Shown here one piece after another: positions 1 through 6,177 of a stretch of 36,411 nucleotides of DNA. Position numbers and translations under genes: made by a program. The stretch covers positions 1 to 36,411 of the forward strand of contig JAGPKI010000001.1 of the NCBI GenBank assembly GCA_018054005.1, written 5' to 3'. The notes beneath the pieces are model-generated. The model made no database searches. It was not told where the DNA came from and saw nothing but the letters and a program-made list of their open reading frames with translations. This DNA comes from Caldisericia bacterium (GTDB lineage Bacteria; Caldisericota; Caldisericia; UBA6126; JAGPKI01). The stretch's first letter is position 1; every line of letters begins with the position of its first letter.

Positions 1-2
1 TC

Positions 3-335
3 GAGATTTTAGGCATTGAGTGTGAACCAAAATATTCTGAGCCTCATTATGACATCATTCTTAAAATAAAAATGAAATCTGAAAAACTTTTTAATAAATT
101 TATGAATTTAGTTCAAGAGGTGTCTCCCATTGATTCATTCATTACACCCATTCCGTTTGTTCAAGAGGGATACAGTTTACCAATAGTAATGGCTGGTGGG
201 ACATTTACTCAAGGATCATCAATTGAGTTTTCTGCTGATGGATTTTACGCTTACCCGTTTAATATTTATTTTCAGGGTGGACTATATTTTGAGCAATCCA
301 GAATTTTAGCTGAAAAGTTATTATCAAACCTTTAA
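3..335 (+). CDS. Methionine gamma-lyase-family PLP enzyme (aluminium-resistance-protein family), 3' end only
   Basis: This is the C-terminal part of a gene that begins before the window. The frame is open from base 3 without a stop, so the ATG at 72 is an internal methionine and not the start. The visible 110 codons contain the block MAGGTFTQGSSIEFSADG followed by YFQGGLYFEQ, which matches the conserved C-terminus of the Met_gamma_lyase family (Bacillus YnbB type), a fold-type I PLP enzyme group. The PLP lysine would lie upstream and cannot be checked. The TAA stop at 333-335 lies at the left edge of repeat copy A. The family match is from memory of motifs. The physiological substrate is not known from this fragment. 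Confidence 0.75.
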   Translation, partial: EILGIECEPKYSEPHYDIILKIKMKSEKLFNKFMNLVQEVSPIDSFITPIPFVQEGYSLPIVMAGGTFTQGSSIEFSADGFYAYPFNIYFQGGLYFEQSRILAEKLLSNL

Positions 336-500
336 CATTCATGGCATTTTTGCCACAACACAAGCATGAAAATAATAACTTTAATCTTTCTCTTGTGCCA
401 CTTATATAATCTTGTATAAATGAACAATTAAAATTCAATCTCTTTATTAAATATAATTTTATAATTTTGGAGTTATTATTTTCGGAGGAAATAAGTTTAT
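331..500 (+). repeat. Dispersed intergenic repeat, copy A
   Basis: First of four related intergenic elements (others at 2100-2245, 19310-19430 minus, 31852-32075). It shares long blocks with copy D: TTTAACATT at the left edge, CAACACAAGCATGAAAATAA around 357-376, GCCACTTATATAAT around 397-410, TTCAATCTCTTTA around 434-447, and TTTTGGAGTTATTATTTTCG around 465-484. GAAAATAATAACT at 368-380 is perfectly complementary to AGTTATTATTTTC at 471-483. An ATG at 366 opens a 17-codon hydrophobic frame, MKIITLIFLLCHLYNLV, ending at 419. No Shine-Dalgarno sequence precedes it. It could be a MITE-like element, a structured RNA or a small-peptide gene. Boundaries are approximate. Confidence 0.8.
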
Positions 501-547
501 AAGTTTTATATTTTTTAAGCAATAAATTAAAAAAATATTCATTTTAA

Positions 548-590
548 ATGTCTGTAATGTAGCGTTTACAGACATAACGCTCTATTTTTT
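548..590 (+). terminator. Two overlapping hairpins followed by a T run (possible terminator or attenuator)
   Basis: ATGTCTGTAA (548-557) pairs perfectly with TTACAGACAT (566-575) over an 8-base loop. The overlapping AGCGTT (561-566) pairs with AACGCT (576-581) and is followed within three bases by TTTTTT (585-590). The two stems share bases and cannot both form. The second resembles an intrinsic terminator and the first an antiterminator. Alternatively the 10-bp palindrome could be an operator. No gene starts close by on either side. Confidence 0.4.
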
Positions 591-700
591 CTTGAGTAAA
601 TTAGAAAAGAACAGGAATTTTGCCGTATAATTATTCTACTCTAATATTTCGAGGAATAAATTTTACCTCTTCTGTTACAAAAACGAAATATGTAAATAAA

Positions 701-740
701 TAGGTTAATTTAGGTTAATTTAGGATAATTTAGGATAATG
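701..740 (+). repeat. Four-unit 10-bp tandem repeat
   Basis: Four consecutive decamers are visible: TAGGTTAATT twice, TAGGATAATT once, and TAGGATAATG. Units 1-2 and 3-4 form near-identical pairs that differ by one T/A change. It lies about 155 bases before the nitronate monooxygenase start. One repeat per helical turn could hold protein-binding sites, or it may be slippage in AT-rich DNA. Confidence 0.85.
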
Positions 741-893
741 CAAGCAGATAGTTGAAAAATGGATATAATATATATATTTGTTTATGTTTTTAAGAAAAAA
801 ATTTAAATATAGGATTAATATAAATATATAGTAATTTTAAGAGCAAAACATAGCAATTTTACAAATTTTTTTATTAAAGATGGAAGGTAAATT

Positions 894-2018
894 ATGAATT
901 TAAAGATGCCAAAGTTAGTAATAGGTGACCTTGATGTTAAAGTACCAATAATTCAAGGAGGGATGGGTGTAGGTATCTCTTTGGCAGGTTTAGCTTCAGC
1001 TGTAGCAAATGAGGGGGCTATTGGTGTAATTAGTTCAGCTGGTATCGGCATGCTTGAACCTGATTTTAGAACAAATTTCAAAGAAGCAAACAGAAGAGCA
1101 TTAAAAAATGAAATAAGGAAAGCAAGAAAAATGACTGATGGAATCATAGGTGTTAATATTATGGTTGCCCTTTCTGATTTTAATGATCTTGTATTAACAG
1201 CGTTAGAAGAAATGGTAGATATAATTTTTTTTGGAGCAGGTATTACTTTGAATAATCTCAAAACATTAGCTGAAGGCAAAATAGAAAAAATTACAACTAA
1301 GTTTGTACCAATAATTTCATCAGGGAAATCTGCAAGAATTATATTTCAGTGGTGGTCAAGACATTACAATTATGTACCTGATGCAGTAGTTGTTGAAGGA
1401 CCATTAGCTGGTGGTCATCTCGGTTTCACGAGAGAGCAGATCAATAATCCTAATTATGCTTTAGAAAAATTGTTATTAGATGTAATTTCAATAATAATTC
1501 CATTTGAAGATCAATATAGTAAAAAAATTCCTGTAATTGCTGCAGGAGGTGTTTATACAGGTGAAGATATTTATAAATTAATTAATTTAGGCGCAGATGG
1601 TGTACAAATGGCAACAAGATTTGTTACTACTTTTGAATGTGATGCATCTGATGAGTTTAAAGAGGCTTATATAAATTGTAATAAGGATGATATTGTAATA
1701 ATTGAAAGTCCTGTAGGAATGCCTGGGAGGGCTATTCGAAATAGATTTATTGAAGACATTTCTTTGGGAATTAAAAAACCTTTTAAATGTCCATGGAAGT
1801 GTCTTAAAACTTGCGATTTTACTAAATCTAAATATTGCATTGCACTTGCATTAACTAATGCTAAATTAGGTAATCTTGATGAAGGTTTTGTATTTGCAGG
1901 AGCTAATGCATATCTTTCAAATAAAATTATCTCAGTAAAAAAACTTATAGAAGAACTATCCGAGGAATACAAAATAGCAGCATTGAATGATTCTAAACTC
2001 TCTAATGCAAGATTATAA
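894..2018 (+). CDS. Nitronate monooxygenase-family flavoprotein (NMO/FabK-like)
   Basis: The 374-residue product belongs to the FMN-dependent TIM-barrel family of nitronate monooxygenase (2-nitropropane dioxygenase) and enoyl-ACP reductase II. It shows the N-terminal PIIQGGMGVGIS near residues 18-29, the VVVEGPLAGGHLGF segment near 165-178 with the family histidine, and the phosphate-binding AAGGVYTGEDI near 216 followed by GADGVQMATRF. The start is the ATG with GGAAGG six bases upstream. A cysteine cluster near residues 298-315 (CPWKCLKTC then YC) is a C-terminal extension seen in some anaerobe homologues; its role is unknown to me. It is flanked by repeats A and B and looks monocistronic. 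FabK activity is an alternative, but no fatty-acid genes are nearby. Confidence 0.8.
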   Translation: MNLKMPKLVIGDLDVKVPIIQGGMGVGISLAGLASAVANEGAIGVISSAGIGMLEPDFRTNFKEANRRALKNEIRKARKMTDGIIGVNIMVALSDFNDLVLTALEEMVDIIFFGAGITLNNLKTLAEGKIEKITTKFVPIISSGKSARIIFQWWSRHYNYVPDAVVVEGPLAGGHLGFTREQINNPNYALEKLLLDVISIIIPFEDQYSKKIPVIAAGGVYTGEDIYKLINLGADGVQMATRFVTTFECDASDEFKEAYINCNKDDIVIIESPVGMPGRAIRNRFIEDISLGIKKPFKCPWKCLKTCDFTKSKYCIALALTNAKLGNLDEGFVFAGANAYLSNKIISVKKLIEELSEEYKIAALNDSKLSNARL

Positions 2019-2099
2019 CTAATAATTATTTTTAGCTTTTTAAATATATTTAGCTGAAGTTAATTATGCATGCTATTAGAAATAAACTTCTGAGAAATA

Positions 2100-2245
2100 A
2101 ACATCTAATAAGTATTTCTACCACAATAAGGCATGAAAATGATATCTTTAATCCTTTTATATTTTTTATATATTACTAAAAAACCTTATCTACATTACCA
2201 AATATAATCTTATAATTTTGGAGAAATTATTTTTGTAGGAAATTC
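2100..2245 (+). repeat. Dispersed intergenic repeat, copy B
   Basis: This is a diverged copy of the element at 331-500. Shared blocks are AACAT, TATTTCTACCACAA, GGCATGAAAATGATATCTTT, AATCCTTTT, AAATATAATCTTATAATTTT and GGAGAAATTATTTTTGTAGG. The ATG at 2133 opens a 24-codon frame beginning MKMISLILLYFLYI, ending at 2207. The start-proximal GAAAATGATATCT (2135-2147) against 2222-2234 gives ten Watson-Crick pairs, two G-T wobbles and one mismatch. One A-T pair of copies A and D is replaced by T-A, a compensatory change. Confidence 0.65.
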
Positions 2246-2462
2246 AGATTAATTTAAGAAGAGAAAAAAACGTGAAAATAAGTTAAAAATTAGAGGAAAC
2301 AAAAGGATGCAAGGAAGAAGTTAGAGCGAAAATGATAAGATTTGTAAGGATTAAAAGCAAAACTAAGGAGTTTTTCAGAGCTCTCTTAATATGAATTTAA
2401 TATCATTTAGAAGAAGTGATTCACAATTAGAATAGAAAGACAATTTATTTAGTTTATAGGTG

Positions 2463-2490
2463 TTGACTTTTAATTTTTTTTAAATATTCT
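2463..2490 (+). promoter_or_regulatory. Probable sigma-70-type promoter for the rpsP operon
   Basis: TTGACT at 2463-2468 and TATTCT at 2485-2490 are separated by 16 bases and lie about 50 bases before the rpsP start. The -35 box matches consensus at five of six positions and the -10 box at four of six. Confidence 0.45.
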
Positions 2491-2542
2491 ATTACTCACT
2501 TGCTCAAAAATAGTTAAATTTGTTGAGAGGAGAATTTGATTT

Positions 2543-2845
2543 GTGGTTAAAATAAAGCTTGTTAGAATAGGAGCGCCTCACAGACCAAGTTATAGGTTTG
2601 TTGTTATGGACTCGAGAAAGAGTGTTAAAAGTAATTATTTAGAATTACTTGGCACATATAATCCATTAGAAAGTGATGATAAAAAGAAGTTTATCCTAAA
2701 TGAGGACAAAACTCTAAAATGGCTCGAAAAAGGAGCACAACCTACTGAAAAAGTAAAAAGTATACTACGAAAAACATATATTTGGCAGAAATTTATCGCA
2801 ACGAAAAATCAAAAGGAGGATAAGTTAAATGAAACAGCTAATTGA
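2543..2845 (+). CDS. rpsP: 30S ribosomal protein bS16
   Basis: The product is a 100-residue protein of the small ribosomal subunit needed for 30S assembly. VKIKLVRIGAPHRPSYRFVVMDSR fits the family signature (the RxGxxxxPxYR pattern), followed by ELLGTYNPL and a central WLEKGAQPTEKV segment. The start is a GTG with GAGAGGAGAA ending nine bases upstream. Length is typical for the family with a short C-terminal tail. It opens the operon rpsP-khpA-ylqD-trmD-SPOUT methyltransferase. Its 3' end overlaps khpA by 17 bases, which suggests translational coupling. The usual upstream partner ffh is not adjacent. Confidence 0.97.
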   Translation: MVKIKLVRIGAPHRPSYRFVVMDSRKSVKSNYLELLGTYNPLESDDKKKFILNEDKTLKWLEKGAQPTEKVKSILRKTYIWQKFIATKNQKEDKLNETAN

Positions 2846-3059
2846 GGAAATTGTTAAAACTTTGGTGGATCATCCAGAGCAAGTTTTTGTACAAGAAGTA
2901 GCAGGTCAACAATCTATTGTATATGAAATCAAAGTTGACCCAGCAGACATCGGTAAAGTTATTGGCAAGCAAGGGAAAACCGCCAATGCAATAAGGTTTC
3001 TTATAAGAGCAGCAGCTGCTAAAAACGGCAAGAATGCTGTTATAAACATTATTTCGTAG
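2829..3059 (+). CDS. khpA: KH-domain RNA-binding protein KhpA (YlqC)
   Basis: The 76-residue single KH-domain protein has the nucleic-acid-binding GKVIGKQGKTANAIR segment containing the GxxG loop (GKQG near residues 48-51). It matches KhpA/YlqC, which in other bacteria pairs with KhpB to bind many RNAs and affects cell size and septum formation. The start ATG lies inside the end of rpsP and is preceded by AAAAGGAGGA nine bases upstream. Its place directly after rpsP is conserved in many bacteria. The khpB partner is not in the window. Confidence 0.92.
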   Translation: MKQLIEEIVKTLVDHPEQVFVQEVAGQQSIVYEIKVDPADIGKVIGKQGKTANAIRFLIRAAAAKNGKNAVINIIS

Positions 3060-3068
3060 AGACCTTAA

Positions 3069-3482
3069 TTGGCTACAATAACTTTAAACAGAAAAGTTCT
3101 TATTAAGGTTATAGTTTCACAAGAATTTAAGGATAGCTTTATTAAGCAACTTGAGGTATTGATTAGCGAAATTAAAACCAACATTGAGAAGCTCAAATCT
3201 GAAGAAAGTAAACTGCTTCTCAATGTTGGTTCTTCTTTCAGCGCACAAGAGCTTGGAAACATTAGAGCAAGGATTTCAAAAGAGCGTGAATCTCAAGAAA
3301 CAGCAAAAAAAGAAATAGAAAATAAGATAGATGAAGTAAAAAATCTTGAAATCGGAACTCTATATCCTTATGCATCTATTGATGGAACTGTGGATATCAA
3401 GGAAGGAGACAATCTCTGGGAGAAGCTTAATGGAAGCGAGATTACTGTCAGAGACGGAATAGTTATTTCAATAAAAACCTAA
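3069..3482 (+). CDS. ylqD: YlqD-family protein
   Basis: The 137-residue protein matches the YlqD family, named for its position after ylqC in Bacillus. Residues 20-95 are rich in E, K, Q and S with heptad-like spacing, predicting a coiled coil. The C-terminal half carries GTLYPYASIDGTVDIKEGDN followed by WEKLNGSEITVRDGIVISI, resembling the YlqD tail (GDDW then a KTIIIEDGIV-like ending). The start is a TTG nine bases after khpA; no ATG suits it. Molecular function is unknown. The gene occupies the slot where rimM usually sits between khpA and trmD. A 17-bp perfect inverted repeat lies inside the coding sequence (3176-3231). Confidence 0.78.
   Translation: MATITLNRKVLIKVIVSQEFKDSFIKQLEVLISEIKTNIEKLKSEESKLLLNVGSSFSAQELGNIRARISKERESQETAKKEIENKIDEVKNLEIGTLYPYASIDGTVDIKEGDNLWEKLNGSEITVRDGIVISIKT
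3176..3231 (+). repeat. 17-bp perfect inverted repeat inside ylqD
   Basis: AACCAACATTGAGAAGC at 3176-3192 is the exact reverse complement of GCTTCTCAATGTTGGTT at 3215-3231, with a 22-base loop. No T run follows, so it does not look like an intrinsic terminator. Such a long perfect palindrome in coding DNA is unlikely by chance. An RNA hairpin here could slow transcription or be cut between khpA and trmD. Confidence 0.9.
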
Positions 3483-3484
3483 TT

Positions 3485-4246
3485 TTGGTTAAATATTTTA
3501 ACTACTTAACGACATTTCCAGAAATAATCGAAAGCTATTTTTCTTATAGCATACCTAGTAAAGCTATTAAGAAGAATTTAATAAGATATTCATGTATAAA
3601 TTTAAGAGATTATACAACGGATAAACATAAAACCACTGACGATTCACCTTATGGTGGAGGAGCAGGAATGCTCATGAAAATGGAGCCATTTTTAAGAGCT
3701 TTAGAAGAAAATAAATTAACTTCCACTACAATAATCATGCCTTCCCCAAAAGGAAAGATAATTACTCAAGAGTTAATTCAAGAAATAGCTTCTAATAGCG
3801 AGGCAATAACATTTTTATGTGGGCACTACGAAGGTATAGACGAGAGATTAAGCACTTTTGCTACATATGTTTTATCTATCGGAGACTATATTGTAGGAGG
3901 AGGAGAAATCTCTGCAATCGTTATTACGGATGCACTAATTAGACTTATTGATGGTGTTATAGGTAATCCTGCTTCATTAATAAATGAAACTTTTAGCAAA
4001 AAAAAATTAAGCGCTCCAGAATTTACAAAGCCAGCCGAATTTGAAGGTTTAAACGTACCCTCCATATTATTATCTGGTAATCATGAGAAAATAAAAAATT
4101 GGAAGGAAAAAGAATCTCTTAAATGGAGTCTTCTTTTAAGAGGAGAATTGATAAAAAAAAACGAACTTTCTCCATTAGATAAGAAGTATTTAAAACAAAT
4201 TAAGGATGAATTAGTAGAGCTTATTGATAATTTATTAGATGAATAA
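3485..4246 (+). CDS. trmD: tRNA (guanine-N1-)-methyltransferase
   Basis: TrmD uses S-adenosylmethionine to methylate G37 of tRNAs read with a G36 neighbour and so prevents frameshifting. The 253-residue product shows TTFPEIIESYF at the N-terminus, DDSPYGGGAGMLMKMEP near residues 54-70, the cofactor-knot segments FLCGHYEGIDERL near 116 and SIGDYIVGGGEISAIVITDA near 134-153, then the linker and helical C-terminal domain. The family normally reads DDxPYGGGAGM. The start is a TTG two bases after the ylqD stop, and the end overlaps the next gene by eight bases. It is essential in most bacteria. Confidence 0.96.
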   Translation: MVKYFNYLTTFPEIIESYFSYSIPSKAIKKNLIRYSCINLRDYTTDKHKTTDDSPYGGGAGMLMKMEPFLRALEENKLTSTTIIMPSPKGKIITQELIQEIASNSEAITFLCGHYEGIDERLSTFATYVLSIGDYIVGGGEISAIVITDALIRLIDGVIGNPASLINETFSKKKLSAPEFTKPAEFEGLNVPSILLSGNHEKIKNWKEKESLKWSLLLRGELIKKNELSPLDKKYLKQIKDELVELIDNLLDE

Positions 4247-4823
4247 TATAATTATCGGTTTATTACATTATCCCGTATTAAATAAAAATGGCGAAGAAAT
4301 AACAACTTCAATTACACCTTTCGATATTCATGATATTGCGAGATCAGCTTATTCTTTTGGTGTTGATTATTTTTATATTGTACATCCATCTCTAAAGCAA
4401 AAAGCTGTATCTGAAAGAATTATAAATTTCTGGCAAAAAGGTTTTGGTAAGTCTTATAACCAGAGCAGAAGTTTAGCTTTTGATATAGTTAAGTTTGCTA
4501 TCTCTTTAGAGGAAGCTAAAGAATTAATAAGGGATCAATATGGAAAAAATGCAAAAATTATTTCAACAACCGCCCGTAAAATAGAAACGGAGAAATTAAT
4601 ATCCATAGAAGAGGCTTCAAAAATGTCAATAAATGAACCAATTTTTCTACTTTTTGGTACTGGATGGGGATTAACCTATAATACTTTACAATCAGGAGAT
4701 TTTATTTTAAAGCCCATAGAAGGAATTTCAGATTACAACCATCTTTCTGTAAGAGCAGCATCTGCTATTATACTTTATTTACTCAGTGAAAGTCGAAAAA
4801 ACTTTCTTAGATTGTTAGAATAA
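4239..4823 (+). CDS. SPOUT-like SAM-dependent RNA methyltransferase (Methyltrn_RNA_4 family)
   Basis: The 194-residue product resembles the RNA methyltransferase family found beside or fused to TrmD in Thermotogota and other thermophiles (TM1570-like, formerly DUF2168). It begins IIGLLHYPVLNKNGEEITTSITPFDIHDIARSAYSFGVDYFYIVHP, consistent with the family's N-terminal signature. The C-terminal knot-like region near 147-185 contains LLFGTGWGL and DYNHLSVRAASAIIL. The start ATG overlaps trmD. The target RNA is not known. It ends ten bases before the convergent korC gene, with no clear terminator between them. Confidence 0.8.
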   Translation: MNNIIIGLLHYPVLNKNGEEITTSITPFDIHDIARSAYSFGVDYFYIVHPSLKQKAVSERIINFWQKGFGKSYNQSRSLAFDIVKFAISLEEAKELIRDQYGKNAKIISTTARKIETEKLISIEEASKMSINEPIFLLFGTGWGLTYNTLQSGDFILKPIEGISDYNHLSVRAASAIILYLLSESRKNFLRLLE

Positions 4824-4833
4824 ATATAAAACA

Positions 4834-5373
4834 TCAAAGTGGTTTTACATCTAAATGTAAGCCAGTTTTTAATGCTTCATAATTAATTTCAAAACTCTCT
4901 CCTTTGAATATAGTTGAAAGAGCTTTAGATAATGATTCAAAGCTAACAATATTTAGAATTTTTGTAGTATAACCTAAAATAATCATATTTGTTAGTATTT
5001 TAGAATTAAACTTTTCTTCGGCTATCTGTGTAAATGGAGAAGCATAAATTTTAAATGAATTGTCCTTTTTAAATGATTTAACCATAAAAGAGTCAACAAT
5101 CATTATTCCATTGTTCTTCAGATTTACACCATATTTCTTATATGCTTCTTCAGTTATAGCTATCAAGATATCAGGTACAAGAACACGAGGAAAAAAAATT
5201 TGCCTATCACTAATTATTACTTCGCTTTTCGTTGCACCACCTCTTGCCTCAGCACCATAAACTTGACTTTGTAGAACGTTCATTGATTCTAATACAGCCG
5301 CTTTAGCAAGAATTCTTGAAGCGAGAACTAACCCTTGACCTCCAGAACCACTGAAAATAATTTCAACTTTCAT
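4834..5373 (-). CDS. korC: 2-oxoacid:ferredoxin oxidoreductase gamma subunit (KorC-like)
   Basis: The 179-residue gamma subunit carries the signature EIIFSGSGGQGLVLASRILAKAA at the N-terminus and QVYGAEARGGATKSEVIIS near residues 37-55, where CoA-binding residues lie in related enzymes. It is the last gene of korDABC and starts one base after the korB stop. The complex oxidatively decarboxylates a 2-oxoacid with CoA and reduces ferredoxin in the cytoplasm, or runs in reverse. No C-terminal fusion is present. Substrate cannot be fixed from this subunit alone. Confidence 0.9.
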   Translation of the reverse strand: MKVEIIFSGSGGQGLVLASRILAKAAVLESMNVLQSQVYGAEARGGATKSEVIISDRQIFFPRVLVPDILIAITEEAYKKYGVNLKNNGIMIVDSFMVKSFKKDNSFKIYASPFTQIAEEKFNSKILTNMIILGYTTKILNIVSFESLSKALSTIFKGESFEINYEALKTGLHLDVKPL

Positions 5374-6177
5374 TTATTTCGCCTTACTAATTAATTTTTC
5401 TCTTTTTTCAATATATGTTTCTTTATCAATATTAACAAATTCACCTATTATAATCTTTTCATTTAACTCTTCTTGAGATATGTTTTTCGCTTTTTCAATT
5501 GAAATGAGATTATCCTTCTGCCACAAGAGCATTTCTCCGGGTGTTTTCATATCATTTAATCTTCCGTAATAAACGGGGCATTGGGTAACCACTTCTATAA
5601 CAGAGAAACCTTTATGAGTGATTCCGTTCTTAATATATTTTGTAAGTTGAGGAAAAAAGTATGTTCCAATTCTTGCAACATAGGTTGCACCTGCACCTTT
5701 TAAGAGTTCAACAGTGTCGAACTTATTTTCAATATTTCCCATAATTGCTGTTGTTCCTTTTTTGCCTTCTGGTGTTAAAGGTGATATTTGCCCACCTGTC
5801 ATCCCATAAATTGAATTGTTAAAAATAATAACAGTTAGATCGATGTTTCTTCTTGCTGCATGAATTAAATGATTCCCTCCAATAGCGAGTGCATCTCCGT
5901 CGCCTGTCATAACAATAACTTTTTTATCTGGTCTTGTAAGCTTTATACCTGTGGCTAATGGAATTGCTCTTCCATGTAACGAGTGTGCATTGTCAAATTT
6001 TGTGTACATCGGGGTTCTCGATGAACAACCAATTCCAGAAACAATTATTAAATCGTTTTCTTTCAAATTCAAATCTGCAATTGCCGTAAGAGTTGCTCTT
6101 AAAACTATTCCATTACCACATCCAGGGCACCATATAAATGGAAGCCTCTCTTTTCTAATTAAATTATCTACTTTCAC
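5374..6177 (-). CDS. korB: 2-oxoacid:ferredoxin oxidoreductase beta subunit, TPP-binding (KorB-like)
   Basis: The 267-residue thiamine-pyrophosphate subunit contains FIWCPGCGNGIVLRA near residues 14-28 (a cluster/TPP-associated CPGCG), SGIGCSSRTP, and the TPP motif GDGDALAIGGNHLIHAARRN ending with FNNSIYGMTGGQISP. These match KorB-type 2-oxoglutarate enzymes more closely than PorB. It opens with GTG and overlaps korA by 14 bases, so the two are probably translationally coupled. 2-Oxoglutarate is the preferred substrate by resemblance. A branched-chain 2-oxoacid enzyme (Vor) is the main alternative. Confidence 0.9.
   Translation of the reverse strand: MKVDNLIRKERLPFIWCPGCGNGIVLRATLTAIADLNLKENDLIIVSGIGCSSRTPMYTKFDNAHSLHGRAIPLATGIKLTRPDKKVIVMTGDGDALAIGGNHLIHAARRNIDLTVIIFNNSIYGMTGGQISPLTPEGKKGTTAIMGNIENKFDTVELLKGAGATYVARIGTYFFPQLTKYIKNGITHKGFSVIEVVTQCPVYYGRLNDMKTPGEMLLWQKDNLISIEKAKNISQEELNEKIIIGEFVNIDKETYIEKREKLISKAK

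Larger units (their letters stand above)
336..893. other. Gene-free stretch before the nitronate monooxygenase gene
   Basis: This 558-base AT-rich gap has no credible protein gene. It holds most of repeat copy A (to about 500), a pair of overlapping hairpins (548-590) and a four-unit tandem repeat (701-740). The remaining parts, 501-547, 591-700 and 741-880, show only low-complexity AT sequence. A TATAAT at 764-769 has no matching -35 hexamer 17 bases upstream. Confidence 0.7.
2019..2542. other. Gene-free stretch before rpsP
   Basis: This 524-base gap holds repeat copy B (2100-2245) and a likely rpsP promoter (2463-2490). Bases 2246-2460 are purine-rich on the plus strand with no reading frame of note. 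They could be a decayed gene or an RNA leader, but nothing specific supports either. Confidence 0.6.

Noticed and set aside
342..355. Small hairpin TGGCA-TTTT-TGCCA as a terminator for the first gene
   Set aside because: Only five pairs and no T run after it; the sequence is not kept in repeat copy D.
259..522. An 87-codon minus-strand frame across the end of the first gene and repeat copy A
   Set aside because: It overlaps the plus-strand C-terminal coding region and the repeat, and it matches no family I know. I see no ribosome site. Treated as a shadow of the repeat.
752..769. TTGAAA and TATAAT as a promoter for the 894 gene
   Set aside because: The two boxes are only six bases apart, far from the 16-18 needed. 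Only the TATAAT could serve, without a proper -35.
2022..2067. ATAATTA...TAATTAT as a terminator after the nitronate monooxygenase gene
   Set aside because: Seven AT-only pairs across a 32-base loop are expected by chance at this base composition.
2246..2460. Purine-rich stretch as a decayed gene or noncoding RNA
   Set aside because: No frame, motif or paired structure that I could support.
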